Assembly (NCBI GenBank): GCA_008330645.1
Contig: VLTN01000058.1
Coordinates: 124,001-188,000, forward strand
Reading direction: 5' to 3'
Origin: Cafeteria roenbergensis
Lineage: Eukaryota; Sar; Bigyra; Bicosoecida; Cafeteriaceae
DNA length: 64,000 nucleotides
The notes beneath the pieces were generated by a model. The model searched no databases and was not told the origin of the DNA. It saw nothing but the letters and a program-made list of their open reading frames with translations. The translations under genes were made by a program, and so were the position numbers. Position 1 is the first letter of the stretch. Each line of letters opens with the position of its first letter. Shown in pieces: positions 1 to 10,515 of this stretch.

Positions 1-641
1 ACGAGGGCGCGCAGTCCCATCACCGGGCAGCGCGGGTCGGGAGAGGCAGCCATCACCTCCAGGTGTGATTGCGCGCTCTGCCCGGCGGACCCCCACGCCG
101 CATCGAGCGCGGCGGAGACGGCGAATGCCGCAGAGGCGGAGCTAGTCTGTGCTGCCGCGGTGTAGGCCTCCATCACGCGGTCGGGCGCGGCGAGCTGGCG
201 CAGGTCGGCCGGGAGAAGCTGCACCACGTGCACGTCCTCCGGCCGTTCCACGGCGAACGACTCCCGCACTTGGTAGCGATCGATCAGCCTGGCAACGCGG
301 CCAAGCAGCGAAGAGCTGACCTCGACACACACGTCCCCCGGGTCGTCGCTGGCCCGCCACAGCACGGTCTCGAATCGCACGCGGCCCTTGGGAGACAGCA
401 CAGTTGCAAAGCGGCTTGCGGGCCCGCCGCTCGCCAGGCCAGCCTCGACGTCCTGGGTGCACATTCCCTGCAGGAACGACACGCTGTCGCGGCCGCGCAG
501 CCTGAGCACGCTCCTGTGCGGCAGGCTGACAGCCGGACCCGCGTCAGCGGCTCCAGAGAAGAACCCGCGACCCCTCGCCGCCAGGGCCGTCCGGGCCGCC
601 ATCGCTGCCGCGGCAGCCGCTGACCGGGCGCGCGCCAGCAT
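1..641 (-). CDS. IBA57: IBA57/YgfZ-like mitochondrial iron-sulfur assembly factor (3' end outside window)
   Basis: One open minus-strand frame runs from an ATG at 641 to the window edge, about 213 residues. The first ~30 residues (MLARARSAAAAAAMAART...) are rich in Ala and Arg and lack acids, as in a mitochondrial targeting peptide. Then come LRLRGRDSVSFLQGMCTQDV and, after a loop, LSPKGRVRFETVLW. These match the folate-binding YgfZ/GcvT-fold family (substrate recognition followed by the T-D-V and P-K-G-R segments). Mitochondrial IBA57 works with ISCA1/ISCA2 in building 4Fe-4S clusters for aconitase and lipoyl synthase. The K-G-x-C-Y-x-G-Q signature expected further on lies beyond the window. 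The strongest competing reading is an open + frame with no similarity. It is divergent from the coiled-coil gene, with 181 bp between start codons. Family fairly sure; ortholog choice within the family is inference. Confidence 0.75.
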   Translation of the reverse strand, partial: MLARARSAAAAAAMAARTALAARGRGFFSGAADAGPAVSLPHRSVLRLRGRDSVSFLQGMCTQDVEAGLASGGPASRFATVLSPKGRVRFETVLWRASDDPGDVCVEVSSSLLGRVARLIDRYQVRESFAVERPEDVHVVQLLPADLRQLAAPDRVMEAYTAAAQTSSASAAFAVSAALDAAWGSAGQSAQSHLEVMAASPDPRCPVMGLRAL

Positions 642-822
642 GCCAGCGCAGGTCCCGCGCCGGAGCGCCTGCGTGGGCCCGCCGCGCCGCCGCAGGGGCC
701 ACGGGCGGCCGGCGCTCCGCAGCTCTGCCCGCGCCAATCTATGCGGAACGCCCTCGATTGCGCTGCTGTCCGCGGGCACTTGGCACCGCAACCCCGCGAA
801 CGCAACACTGACAACGAGGCTA
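642..822. promoter_or_regulatory. Short divergent promoter region (IBA57-like / coiled-coil gene)
   Basis: These 181 bp separate the ATG of the minus-strand IBA57-like gene from the ATG of the plus-strand coiled-coil gene, so both upstream elements must lie here or within the 5' ends. I see no TATA box. Confidence 0.45.
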
Positions 823-2456
823 ATGGACGAACCCTCTGGGCGGAACCGCCCTCCGGCTCTCAGACGCACCGCAAGCGCACTGGACAGGCTGGTGGACCAC
901 CTGCGCAGCCAGCTGGAGGACCTGGTGTCGTGAGTTCGCAGAGTTCGACAGGCTTCCGTCGTGTTCCGCGCCCCCCACTGCCGCGCAAATGTCGTGCGGA
1001 CTCCAGACCGCTCTTTCGGCGCGCGCGCGCCACGGCACATGCCGCCCAGCTGCTACCGAGGCCCCACCCCTCCTCTGCGGCGCCGCTTGGTGTGATTTCG
1101 CTGCCGACCACGCGTCGCAGGCGCTCGTACGTGTTGGCATCCCGCGCCCGCGAGCTGCAGGCCGAGCAGGAGGCCCTCCGGGAGGCCCAACGGCGCATCG
1201 TAGAGGAGCTTCGCGACGCGCGCGTCGGCCCAGTGGAGCAGCAGGAGATCGAGGAGGAAGTTCGGTTTCTGGATCGGCGGATCAGCGCCGTCCGCATCAA
1301 GGTGGCTGTTGTGCGCGACAGCGCGCAGAAGGCCGCCTTCCTCAAGGCCGTTGAGCGCATGGAGGAGCTCAGGGCGCGGGCCCGTGCCGCCTGGGAGGCC
1401 GTGCAGGCGAGCCCGGGCGACGAGGAGCTGGCCGCCGAGCTGAGGGCAAGTGCCCGCGCGGTGCGCCAGCACTACGCGGCCACCCAGCCTGAGCCCGACG
1501 GCCCTGCCGACGTGAGGTACGAGACTGTGCTGAGCGGCTGCACTGCCGACGACCGGAGGGACCTGCGTGCGCGCTGGAAGGAGCTTGCGGCGTCTGCGGC
1601 CGAGGCGGAGCGGCGCGCCTCGGGCGACTCGCCGGCCGAGAGGGAGGGAAGCAGCACGCCGGGGGTCCACCTCCACGCGCTCTACGCGCCGCCCGTGTCA
1701 CTGGGCGAAGACAGCGACTCGGAGGACGACGGTGGCCAGATGGCGGACGACGCTGATGGAGAGTCGCCGCCGGACCCGTCCGATGCCGGCAGCTCCCCCC
1801 TCAACGCCGGTCCCTCCCCCTTGCACGCCGGCGGTGTGGGGCGGCCTGCCCAACTGCGCGCGGGCGGGCCACCCGCCGCCTCCTCTTCCTCCTCCTCTGC
1901 GGCGGCAGCTGTCGGTGCCCCTGGCGTCGCTGCTCCGGACAGGGTCTCGGCGCTAGGCGCGTCGGCGATGCCGGCAGCGCGCCGCCCCGTCCATCCGCCC
2001 GCTGTTCCCCCCAGCGTGGCGTCGGACGGCCGCAGGTCCGCCGCTCCCCGCACGTACGACGCGTATGGGCGAGCCTGGCCTCACGCGTCGGAGGAGAGGC
2101 AAGCCCGCTCCAGGCAGCGAGGGGACCGCCACTCGCAGGCAGAGTGGGACCCCCGCAGCGGCAACGGCGTGTACGGGCACGGCTACCCCAGCCGGGAAAT
2201 GCTTCGCAGGGCGCAGGCACAGCGAGCTGCCGAGGAGGAGCTGGAGCGCCGCCGAGCCCAAGTCGCTGCGGCGGAGCGCAGGGCCAGGGCAGAGGCCGCG
2301 CAGCGCGAGGCAGACGCACGCGCGGCGCGACGCCTGCGCCACGCACGCGCTCAGGCCATTGACCCACTGTGGGGCAGCGTGTTCCAGACGGGAAGCAGCG
2401 GGCGCAGAGGAGGCGGTGGCGGCTTGGGTGCCGGCTTCGGCCCTGGCTGGTTCTGA
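823..2456 (+). CDS. Coiled-coil protein of unknown function
   Basis: Exons 823-929 and 1121-2456 give 480 residues. The 191-nt intron (GTGAGT...GCAG) removes a stop and joins a helical N-terminus (ALDRLVDHLRSQLEDLVS) to a long helical region. Residues about 40-170 are charged coiled coil (ARELQAEQEALREAQ, EEVRFLDRRISAVRIKVA). A disordered middle follows with Ser/Asp/Glu patches (DSDSEDD) and Pro/Ala/Ser runs. A second Arg/Glu/Ala helix (MLRRAQAQRAAEEELERRR...) precedes a Gly-rich tail ending GFGPGWF. An open frame extends upstream of the intron but reads as low-quality Arg/Pro sequence; the ATG at 823 gives a better protein and a consistent splice. I do not recognise a family. Confidence 0.65.
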
Positions 2457-2481
2457 GGCGAGAGAGGCAACTGTCCCAGCC

Positions 2482-2495
2482 GGGGGGGGGGGGGG
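2482..2495 (+). repeat. Poly-G tract (14 G)
   Basis: An uninterrupted run of 14 G lies 26 bp after the stop codon of the coiled-coil gene, in the gap before the next same-strand gene. Confidence 0.9.
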
Positions 2496-2699
2496 AAGGG
2501 TGCGCCTGTGCGTTCGTGTCCCGAAGCGCTTGCATCTGCGGCGGGCGCTGCGCTGTCCGCCGCCCCTGCTTGTTTGGCTCGCAAATATTGGACCCGGCCA
2601 CACCAGCGCTCTCGCGCTCGTCGCCGCGCCGGCCCACTCAGCGAAACGCCACACAGTCTGCCGGGCACTGGGCTGTGTGACCGAGTGCCGGCTGCAGCC

Positions 2700-4217
2700 A
2701 TGACGTCAAAGCTGGAGCAGGCGCTGGCAAAGCTCGTTCTGGCAGCCGAGTCCGGGTCCGACCGCCTCGTCGTGCTGTCCCACGACGGGCTGCCCATCGA
2801 GGCTGCAGCTCTCGCTGCCACGATTCTCAGGAGGGTGAGTGGTATGGTAGGGCGGCCCGGATGACGCAGGCCAAGCCCTGGCGAGCTGCGATGGCGCTCC
2901 AGTCGAGCTCGGCCCCGAACACCGCTTTTGCGCTCGCCGGAGCTGCCACGGCCGCAGATTGGCTCGTCTCCACGCTGCGACGAAGTCGTCATTCTTGACA
3001 CCGCCGGCCACCTCTCCAGGGCGGCGCCGCGGTCGCTTCTCGGCGGAGGCAAGGCGCATCGCCACGCGCTTGGACTGCCGCTTGCTGCACCGACGCCCCG
3101 CGAAGTTCGCGAAGCTCTCGCGCCTCATACCCGCTCCAGTGACCCGGGGTCTGTGGCGGCCGCCAGCGCAGCACCCGGAGGCGGCCAGCGCTTCAGCGCT
3201 GTCGCGGTGGACTGGGTTCTTGCCGCGGGCCTGGCCTCGCAGGGAGGAGCCGGGGCCGTGCTCGCTGCCATCGACCCGGCGGAGCCGGTCTTGACCGAGC
3301 CGGGCCTTGTGGACGCCGCGTCGCTGGAGGCGACCTGCGGTGGCGGAGGCGGCTTTGCGCTTCGGGTGGTCTCGGTGGACACGACGCTGCCGGGGGGGTC
3401 GCGGCTGTCTGAGGCGCTGGAGGGGCGGGCATGGCTCTGCTTGCGCCTCCACTCGCGCCTGGAGACGCTGGCGGTGGCCGGGCGGTCGGCAGCGGGGGCG
3501 CTGGGGTCCGCGTCGCTCCGAGCCTCCTTGGCTGCCGCTAAGTCAGCCTCGGCTCTGGAAGCGCCGTCCTCCGCGCAGGCCTGGGCGCGAGTGACGGCCG
3601 TTGAGCGCACGCGATCCGGCAAGGTTCGGCGCTTTCACGAGTCGATCGTCGTGTCGCTTGGCACGCTGTCGGGCGACGGGGGCTGGCTGGCAGAGCTGGC
3701 TGGGCGCAGTGTGGACGTCGACCAGGATTCCGAGAGGACTGCGGCTGCTGGTGCTGCTGCTGCCGCAGCCGCTGAGGGGCAGGTGGGTGCGATGCAGGCC
3801 GCATGGGCGTCTGGAAGGCGGCGCCCTGCGAAGCAAGCAGCTGCTGGGGCTGGCGCAGGGGGCAAGGCCGGCGAGATGACGTCGGGCAGCGTGCGGGCCG
3901 TCCCCAGGACAACAGCGCCGGCAGGGCAGGCTGCGGGCGACCAGGATGCCCAAGGATCGGCCGGGCAGGTCGGCATTCGGGAACGGTCCACCGGCCGTGA
4001 CGCTGTGGTGCTTCCGTTCAAGGCTTCTGCAACGAACGCGGGGCGCATCGGCGCCTTTGGTGGGGGTGCAACACAAGGCATCGGCACTCTCGCGCCGAGG
4101 GCAGCGCCGAGCGGGCTCATCCAGGTCGACCTGGGCGATGATGGCGGCTCGGGGGGCAGCAGTGACGACTCTGACAGCAGCGGGGACGACGACGACGATG
4201 AGGGTATGCTTGTGTGA
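2700..4217 (+). CDS. Probable Elongator complex subunit 5 (Iki1/ELP5-like)
   Basis: Exons 2700-2834 and 2958-4217 (123-nt intron, GTGAGT...GCAG, phase 0) give 464 residues. The N-terminus (RLVVLSHDGLPIEAAAL, then CDEVVILDTAGHL) looks like the strand-helix-strand start of the RecA-like ELP4-5-6 fold without a Walker motif. A middle strand ARVTAVERTRSGKVRRFHES resembles the family's basic S/K-G-K-V segment. The C-terminal third has AVVLPF and ends in an acidic tail (DDSDSSGDDDDDEGMLV), the same order as the V-L-P-F and Asp/Glu-rich tail known from plant and fungal ELP5. A low-complexity insertion (residues about 300-380) is not usual for the family. Elongator ELP4-6 binds tRNA for wobble-uridine modification. 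Assignment is by motif order only; an unrelated acidic-tailed protein is possible. Confidence 0.5.
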
Positions 4218-4449
4218 GGCGCTCCTTTGGGCAGCGGCTGAATCATGATTTGGTCCAGCTTGCAAAGTCCAGCTGCCATAGTTCTGCCGAATGTGCAGAT
4301 TTGTCGCTGAGCAACATGCGGGCGTGCGTTTGTGCGCACTGGCCACCGGTGCCCGCGTGCCGGCGTTGGTGCTGGCCCTTCCCTCGTGACCTGGGTGAAC
4401 CACAAACGGTTCCACCGAGCAATTCCTAGCCTGCGAACTGACCGTCGGG

Positions 4450-7326
4450 ATGGCTGGCCGCCGTCATCTATGGAGCCCTGACCATGCCGTCCGCGGCGGC
4501 TTGCGAACCCGCGAACCACTACTGCCTGGCAAGTCCGGAGCCTCGCGCGCCGACATCGAAGCTATGGATTTTTTCGCTGCTCCAGCACCTGCCCCCTCTG
4601 TCAGGCGCTCCCCGGCTGATGCTGGCGCCTCGGAGTGCGAGTCCGATGCGGCTGCTGCGGCGATGCTTGCATCGGGCAGTCCCAGCGCAGCGCGAGCTGC
4701 ACCTGCGCGCCAGGCAAGCGGGCAGGGCGAGGAAGCCCACGAGAGTCTTGAATGGGCCGTCTACTGGGATGCCCGCTTTGCCTGCCCTTACTTTTTCAAC
4801 AGGGCCAGCGGCGAAACAACGTGGACGCGGCCTGCTTGTGTCAGTCGTAGCGCCGCGCCTCTGAACATTCCGAGCCCAAGCTACCTGGACTCGGAGCCCG
4901 GGGAGCCACTTGGCCTGCGAGGAGGCCAAGCGAGCAACTGGGCGGGGGAGCGTGGTGGCGCAGACCCAACTCCGTCGCGGCCCGTTGCAACATGCACTGC
5001 GGCGCTGGCAAGCAGCGATCGACCGGCAGCGAGTAGCGAGCCGGCATCGCCGCGCCCACAGGCTTTGGCAGCACTCCTGACCCCTCCGGGCGCCACGGGC
5101 GCGCTGCTTGCCTCGAGCCCCACGAGGCCGCCCGTGCTCGGAAGCGTCGATGAGCAACAGCAAGCAGCCCCCCGCTCCCTTGTCGACGCTGTTCTGGCAA
5201 GCTCGGGCGCTTCTCGTTCGCCTCCCGGTCGGCAGCGCTTCGTTTCGTTTCCGACGCCATCGAGAAGCCAGAGCCGCCCCAAGATCGCGCTCCCCGAAAC
5301 AGCAGGCAGACGAGACGCAGCGATTGAAGGGCCCACAGCTGAGGCACCCCATCGGGCGACCACGACCTCTGCCCAAGTGGTTCAGAGGGCGTGGCGAGCC
5401 TCAACGGCCCGCCGGCTGCTGTCGTCGCTGAGGTCAGCAAGAGCGACCCAGGCCCGTGCCAAGGAGGCAGACCGCAGGCGGCAGCAAGAGCGGGCGCGGC
5501 AAGAGCTGGCCCAGGCGCTTGCCATGGAGGAGAAGAAGTGGCGTGACAGCAGCACGCGTCTGGCTCTCCGACACGAGCTGGAAGTTCGGAGGCTTCGACT
5601 CGCGCAGCTGCAGGCGGCGGCTTCTGCGAGGCGCCACCAGCGCACCCTCAACAAGGCCATTGACATGTTCATGTCGCTGCATCGACTGGCGAAGAAGCGG
5701 GTGCTGGAAGCCGCAACGCTTGCCAGAGTGACCGATTCCGCTGCCTGCGTCATCCAGGCGGCGATTCAGGACTGGTGGCAGCGTCGTCGCAGACCGGGGT
5801 TGACGGGGCAAGCAAGCACTTGCCGGAGTTGCCAACCGCATGCTGCAACTCGTGCGCAGACTGCCGATGGGCTCACTCAGGCGCGGGCTGCGCTTGGTCG
5901 AGAGTCGGAGGCCAAGGCAACCTCCGCCAGCGAAGCAGACGACAAGAGCGATGAAGACGATTTCCGCGAGGAGGATGAGGCCGGGGGTGACGAGCGCGAG
6001 GACGAAACCGAGGCCGAGGGTGCTGAATGCGCCAACCACAGCGAACCTGTGGAAGACCGTGTTCCGCACCCAGCAGCGGGACCTGATGTTGCGCGGCCCG
6101 AATTCGATCGCGCAGCGACAAAGATGCAGGCGCTGGTCCGAGGAGTGCGATCTCGCCACTCTGTCAGCGAGATGCGACGGGCGAACTGGAGAGCGCAGCT
6201 CGAGCGCCCCAGCCGCGAGGTGCTGCACCAGTTGTTCGAGTTTCTCGACTGCGAAAAGGCAGGTCGCATCACTCGTCAGCAATGGCTCAGCTTCACTACT
6301 TTGCCACGCGGGCCGGTGCCGTCGGGCGGTTGGGCGACCACGACCGTCGACTCATCCCGGGACATTCTGCGATTGCCGTTCGTGCCGCAAGCTTCGCAGA
6401 TGAGCGAGGCTGAAGCCGGCGCGGGAACGGGTCGCAGGGAGCTTCGGCGCCACTCTTCGATGCCGAGCCAGCAGCGATACCCTCCGCTCCTCCGCTCCAC
6501 CGCGCAGCTACCAAAGCAAGGGCCGGGCGTCTCGGCCAGCCGTGCTCGGCGCAGCGTGTCAGCACTCGTCAAGTCGCAATTCATGAACGCAGACGCTGCT
6601 CCGGCGTTCGACCACCTCGACCCAGACAGTCTGCACCTGGCCCGCCGCTTGACGAGGCTGGACAGCGTCCGGTGCTTTGAGGCGATCGATACAAACAAGG
6701 ACTACTACATTGGTGAAGAGGAGTTTTGCGACTACTTCCTCTCCGAGGCGCCGGACTCTCTCATCAAGGGATGGCTCGTGGGGATGCTGCAGGAGGTTTT
6801 GGAGAGCAGACTCTTTGGGCTCACGGTCAAGCAGCTCGCCGCAAGGGCCTTGCGACGCCGGCAACACGCGGTCGCAGGGGCATCGCTTGCCGTGAGAGTG
6901 TGGCGTGAGGGGGAAAAGACCTCCCGGTTCGTGGAGCTCTGCGACAGCGACCGGGGAGGCACCGTGTCCCTCAAAGAGTTGATCGACTTCTTCAAGTCTG
7001 GCCCCAAGTACTGCACCCTGGCCACCGACGGCGAGCTCCAGGCAGGGCTCTTTCGGCAATTGGACGAAGACGGCGACGGTGAGCTGACCGGAACAGAGTT
7101 CTCCAAGGCCGTGGGGCGCTTATCGCTCCCAGAGTTTCACGAGTGGATGGACTGCTACTTTGCTGAGCGGCCCCCAGAAGCCGCAAGGCTGCTGGATGAA
7201 GTCGTCACCATCTCGACGTCGCCAGCGGAGCGAGGCCCTGGTGCAACGGCTGTGGAGACGGTGTCCAGCTCGGGAGCAGTCGTGTCGTGCTTCGTTGAAA
7301 TGCTCTCTCACGCGTGGGAAGAGTGA
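4450..7326 (+). CDS. WW / IQ-motif / coiled-coil / EF-hand protein
   Basis: A single exon of 958 residues from ATG 4450; an in-frame ATG at 4564 (MDFFAAPAPAPS) is an equally plausible start. Residues ~100-130 form a WW domain (W-A-V-Y-W-D...Y-F-F-N...TTWTRP). Calmodulin-binding IQ-like helices follow: VVQRAWRASTARRLLSSLR (~313-331), VIQAAIQDWWQRRRR (~434) and KMQALVRGVRSRHS (~558). A long coiled coil lies between the first two. After an acidic stretch there is one degenerate EF-hand-like segment (DCEKAGRITRQQ, ~600) and three EF-hands: DTNKDYYIGEEE (~745), DSDRGGTVSLKE (~830) and DEDGDGELTGTE (~870). The last has a full set of calcium ligands. The layout suggests a calcium-regulated scaffold, perhaps cytoskeletal or ciliary; that role is inference. 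Its GC3 is visibly lower than that of its neighbours. Confidence 0.85.
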   Translation: MAGRRHLWSPDHAVRGGLRTREPLLPGKSGASRADIEAMDFFAAPAPAPSVRRSPADAGASECESDAAAAAMLASGSPSAARAAPARQASGQGEEAHESLEWAVYWDARFACPYFFNRASGETTWTRPACVSRSAAPLNIPSPSYLDSEPGEPLGLRGGQASNWAGERGGADPTPSRPVATCTAALASSDRPAASSEPASPRPQALAALLTPPGATGALLASSPTRPPVLGSVDEQQQAAPRSLVDAVLASSGASRSPPGRQRFVSFPTPSRSQSRPKIALPETAGRRDAAIEGPTAEAPHRATTTSAQVVQRAWRASTARRLLSSLRSARATQARAKEADRRRQQERARQELAQALAMEEKKWRDSSTRLALRHELEVRRLRLAQLQAAASARRHQRTLNKAIDMFMSLHRLAKKRVLEAATLARVTDSAACVIQAAIQDWWQRRRRPGLTGQASTCRSCQPHAATRAQTADGLTQARAALGRESEAKATSASEADDKSDEDDFREEDEAGGDEREDETEAEGAECANHSEPVEDRVPHPAAGPDVARPEFDRAATKMQALVRGVRSRHSVSEMRRANWRAQLERPSREVLHQLFEFLDCEKAGRITRQQWLSFTTLPRGPVPSGGWATTTVDSSRDILRLPFVPQASQMSEAEAGAGTGRRELRRHSSMPSQQRYPPLLRSTAQLPKQGPGVSASRARRSVSALVKSQFMNADAAPAFDHLDPDSLHLARRLTRLDSVRCFEAIDTNKDYYIGEEEFCDYFLSEAPDSLIKGWLVGMLQEVLESRLFGLTVKQLAARALRRRQHAVAGASLAVRVWREGEKTSRFVELCDSDRGGTVSLKELIDFFKSGPKYCTLATDGELQAGLFRQLDEDGDGELTGTEFSKAVGRLSLPEFHEWMDCYFAERPPEAARLLDEVVTISTSPAERGPGATAVETVSSSGAVVSCFVEMLSHAWEE

Positions 7327-7720
7327 GCGCGCGGGGGAAGGAAGGGGTCGCACTGAGGGCTTGGCAGTCCCGCTGCCCCCTTCGTGCGGCGGTGTCGTCA
7401 AGTTGTGTGGCAAGCACATGCACTTGTTGCCCGCAGGGTTTGCTGATGCACCAAATCGATGAAACGAACCTCTCTCGCTCACATGCACGTGCAAGCCGGG
7501 AGGCTCCGCCATTCAGTCAAGTGGAACCCGCAAGAGCTGGGGCAAGTCACGCCTTCGGGATGGGAAAAACCAAACGCCCGGGTCCAGCTCGCGTTGAGGG
7601 CAATCAAGGGCTCCGCGAGCCGCGCCTTGCCTGAAAGTGCCAGGCGCCTCACCACGGGCGCCGGCTTCGCACTTGCCGTCGACTCCTGGCTGGCTACTCT
7701 TCTTCGCACTGGCATTGACC
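7327..7720. other. Convergent intergenic region, no gene seen
   Basis: These 394 bp lie between the 3' ends of the WW/IQ/EF-hand gene (+) and the exchanger (-). Only short open frames without family features or splice-supported exons occur; it presumably holds both 3' UTRs. Confidence 0.6.
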
Positions 7721-10313
7721 TCAAGCGATAGGGGGGATTACGCCATACTCGGTGAGCAGACTGTGCGCCACAAACAAGCCATAAAGAAGGAACATGGCGG
7801 CTCCAAGAGAGAGCGACAGCTTCCATCCAGCGACGGCGATGCTGATCACGACAAGAATCAGCATGAGGAACAGCACAAGGACGGAGCTGAACAGGCCGTC
7901 CGAGGCCACGTCGATCGGCTGCCCAAAGGCGATGGTGCCCAGCAACCATGGCAGCGGCAGGCCAACTGTCACGTCGAACACGTTCGAGCCGATGGAGGAA
8001 GACACGGCCATGTCGCCAAACCCTTTTGAGGCGACGATGACGGAAGTCAACAGATCCGGCACACTCGTTCCTGCCGCCAAAAAAGTCAGCCCCATGACCT
8101 CTGGCGGCATGCCGAACACCACGCCAGCAAGCGTTGCCCACCACACCATGAGGTAGGAGAACACTCCGATCCACACGATGGACAAGACAAAAGTAATCAG
8201 GAACATTGGCGATGTCTTCCGCTTCTCCTTCGTCGAAGCAGGAGCTGCAGGTTGCTCGGCGGGGTGGGAGCTGGGAGTCGGTGCGCTCTTGGACCTCGCC
8301 GGGGTGCCACTCCCAGCGTCAGGCTTGCTGCGCGCAGCAGGTGCCTTCGCCGGGCTGCTGTCGGCCGAATCAGGGCCGCACAGAATATCGCATGGGCCTC
8401 TGCTCCAGCACAGGAACACCTTCTCTTTGGGCACGGGGTCGGGCGTGGACACGATGAGAAGCAGGCGAATCGGTGCCACGACCACGAACATGGCTCGCCT
8501 GAGCCAGGCCCTTCCCAGCAGCTCGCCATCCTCATCAGTGTCAGACTCAGAAGGCCAAGTGAAGTAGTCCTCTGGGATTCCTTCGGGCTCGTCAGGCTCG
8601 TCCGCGTCGTTCTTGATCATCGACGACAGCACCTCGACGCGGGTGACCGCCTGCCGGACTTGCTTCCACGAATGGCCGGGCTTGGGGGACCCAGCCGCTT
8701 CACCCTTGCTGACAAGCGCCTCGGTATCGCCAGCTGGCGCCTGGGGAGCAGGGCCGTCGGCGACTGCATGCTTGGCACCGTCGGGCTGGAAGTCTGAAAT
8801 TTCGTCTTTCGAGGGGGCGGGTGCGACTCGGATGGCAGACGCCGAGGCCAGGTTGGAGCGCGGCGGGGCTGAGGCCCCGGGCGCCGTCTGGGGCTGAGCC
8901 TTTGCCGTGGCGGCGAGAGCAGAGCCGCGCCTCCCTTGCTCTCCTCCGCCGCCGGCCAGGGTCCCGAATGCATGGCGAACCCATTTGGTGCGCTTCGCAG
9001 GGTGCCGCGGCCTCAGGCAAGGGCACCGCTGAAGGGCCACCTTCTCGAAGTGGGCGTTCTTCATCATGAACGCCACGTAGCCGACGTAGACGAAGAATTG
9101 CAGCAGCGCCTCCCACCACTCGATTTTTTGGTCGAGAAAGAACAGGACCAGGGTGAGCAGACTCAGGATGTACCACATGGAGTCCCGGAACAGGGGGTAT
9201 GGCGTGAGCTCAAGCGCCATGCGCGAGCCGTCTGCATTCTTGCCGCTGGCCGCGATGGCGCACACGCCAATGACGAATAGCACGTTGAAAACGGCCGAGC
9301 CCACGATCGTCCCGAACCCCACGTTGTTCTTGCTGACAAAAACGCCGAGGAACGATGTGAACAGCTCCGGGGCGGAGCCGCCCGCGGCCATGAACGTCGC
9401 CCCCGCCACGGTCATGTCCATATTGACGGCATCAACGAGAACTTCAAGCGCTGGGACGAAGAAGCTGTCGCACACCTCGTTCAGCGCCACGAACATGTAC
9501 AGGACGCCGATGCAGTGCAGGACTGCGAAGGACAGCAGCGGACTTTGGCGACGCGAGCACCCCGGCCATTGTTGATCACGAGTCACATGGACCTTCGGGC
9601 TGCAGCGGCCTCGAAGGCTGCGGCCTGGCCCTCGAGCGCCTCAGGCGCGGTGGCCCCGGTGCGATGGGCGTGGGTCAAGGCGGTTCCGCCCTGCGTCGGT
9701 TGCGCTGCTGATCGGGCCACTCACCGATCCATCCCTGCTGCCGCTGCTCGGGCGAGAACAAATCGGTCGGGTAGTCGCCCTCGCCAGAGGCTTCAGTCGC
9801 GTCGTGTTCCAGAGCGCGGCCCTGCGGGCGAACATGGTCGCACCAGTGCAAAGCGCAGCAAGGCTGGGAGAGACTGTCAGGCGCAGGATTCGCTGACCGT
9901 GCCGACCGAGCGAAAGTCAAGGCGCCGGGAGGACGCCACGCGAAACCAGAGGGGGCCGACCGCAAGCGATGATTGACGGCCGCTGGCCGAGGCGGCGAGG
10001 AGCGGCACGGCGAACGCGGCGCAGGAGTTGCGGCGAGCACGACGGGGTTACTGGCGCAGCGCCCGCTGCCGGAAGGCGCGAAGCCCCAGCACGCTTGCTT
10101 TCCGCGTGCCAGCGCCGCAAACGGCTTTCTGCAGATACCAGCGCGTTTGTGATCGCCGGGAGGGCTCACCCGCAAGCCCGGGCCGCGGCCTTCGGTGGCT
10201 GACGACCAGAGAAGACCGGCGAACCCGTACGCCACCACCGCGCCCAAAACGAAAATCGCGCGGCGCGTCCACCGGCGGACTTGCGCTCTGGTGCTCCCTG
10301 GGGCTCCGGCCAT
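7721..10313 (-). CDS. K+-dependent Na+/Ca2+ exchanger (SLC24/NCKX family)
   Basis: Three exons, 10313-10170, 9821-9725 and 9522-7721, give 680 residues. Exon 1 encodes a basic start and a signal-anchor helix (AIFVLGAVVAYGFAGLLW). Exon 2 supplies the family's luminal motif DYPTDLFSPEQRQQG, spliced in phase 1 into WIVLHCIGVLYMF. The alpha-1 repeat (residues ~119-160) contains GATFMAAGGSAPELFTS, with the catalytic Glu, then GTIVGSAVFN. A long hydrophilic cytosolic loop (~225-530, Ser/Pro/Asp-rich) separates it from the alpha-2 repeat (~556-600: LTFLAAGTSVPDLLTS, with Asp where alpha-1 has Glu, and SSSIGSNVFDV). Two or three terminal helices end the protein. The Glu in alpha-1 and Asp in alpha-2 are the NCKX cation-site pattern. 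It should extrude Ca2+ with K+ in exchange for Na+ at the plasma membrane or an internal membrane. Introns are 348 and 202 nt. Start codons of this gene and the secreted-protein gene are 202 bp apart, head to head. Confidence 0.92.
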
Positions 10314-10515
10314 GGAACCGAGAAGCTGCTTCTGGCAGTCGGCGGGGGCCACACCGCGGCTTGAATGGCGCGCGCGGGCGCTTGCGTCCGGCAGCTGGCT
10401 GGTGGCCTGGATGGCGGCCCGAAACAAAGAAAAGCCGCAACGGGGCTCCGGCCGCGGCTCTGCCGCGCCCCCGCCTCTGCCCGCCGCACACAAGGCCGGG
10501 CCTGCCCCTGTCGCC
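10314..10515. promoter_or_regulatory. Short divergent promoter region (NCKX / secreted protein)
   Basis: 202 bp lie between two head-to-head start codons. No TATA-like or other recognisable element was found; the bidirectional role is inferred from spacing alone. Confidence 0.45.
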
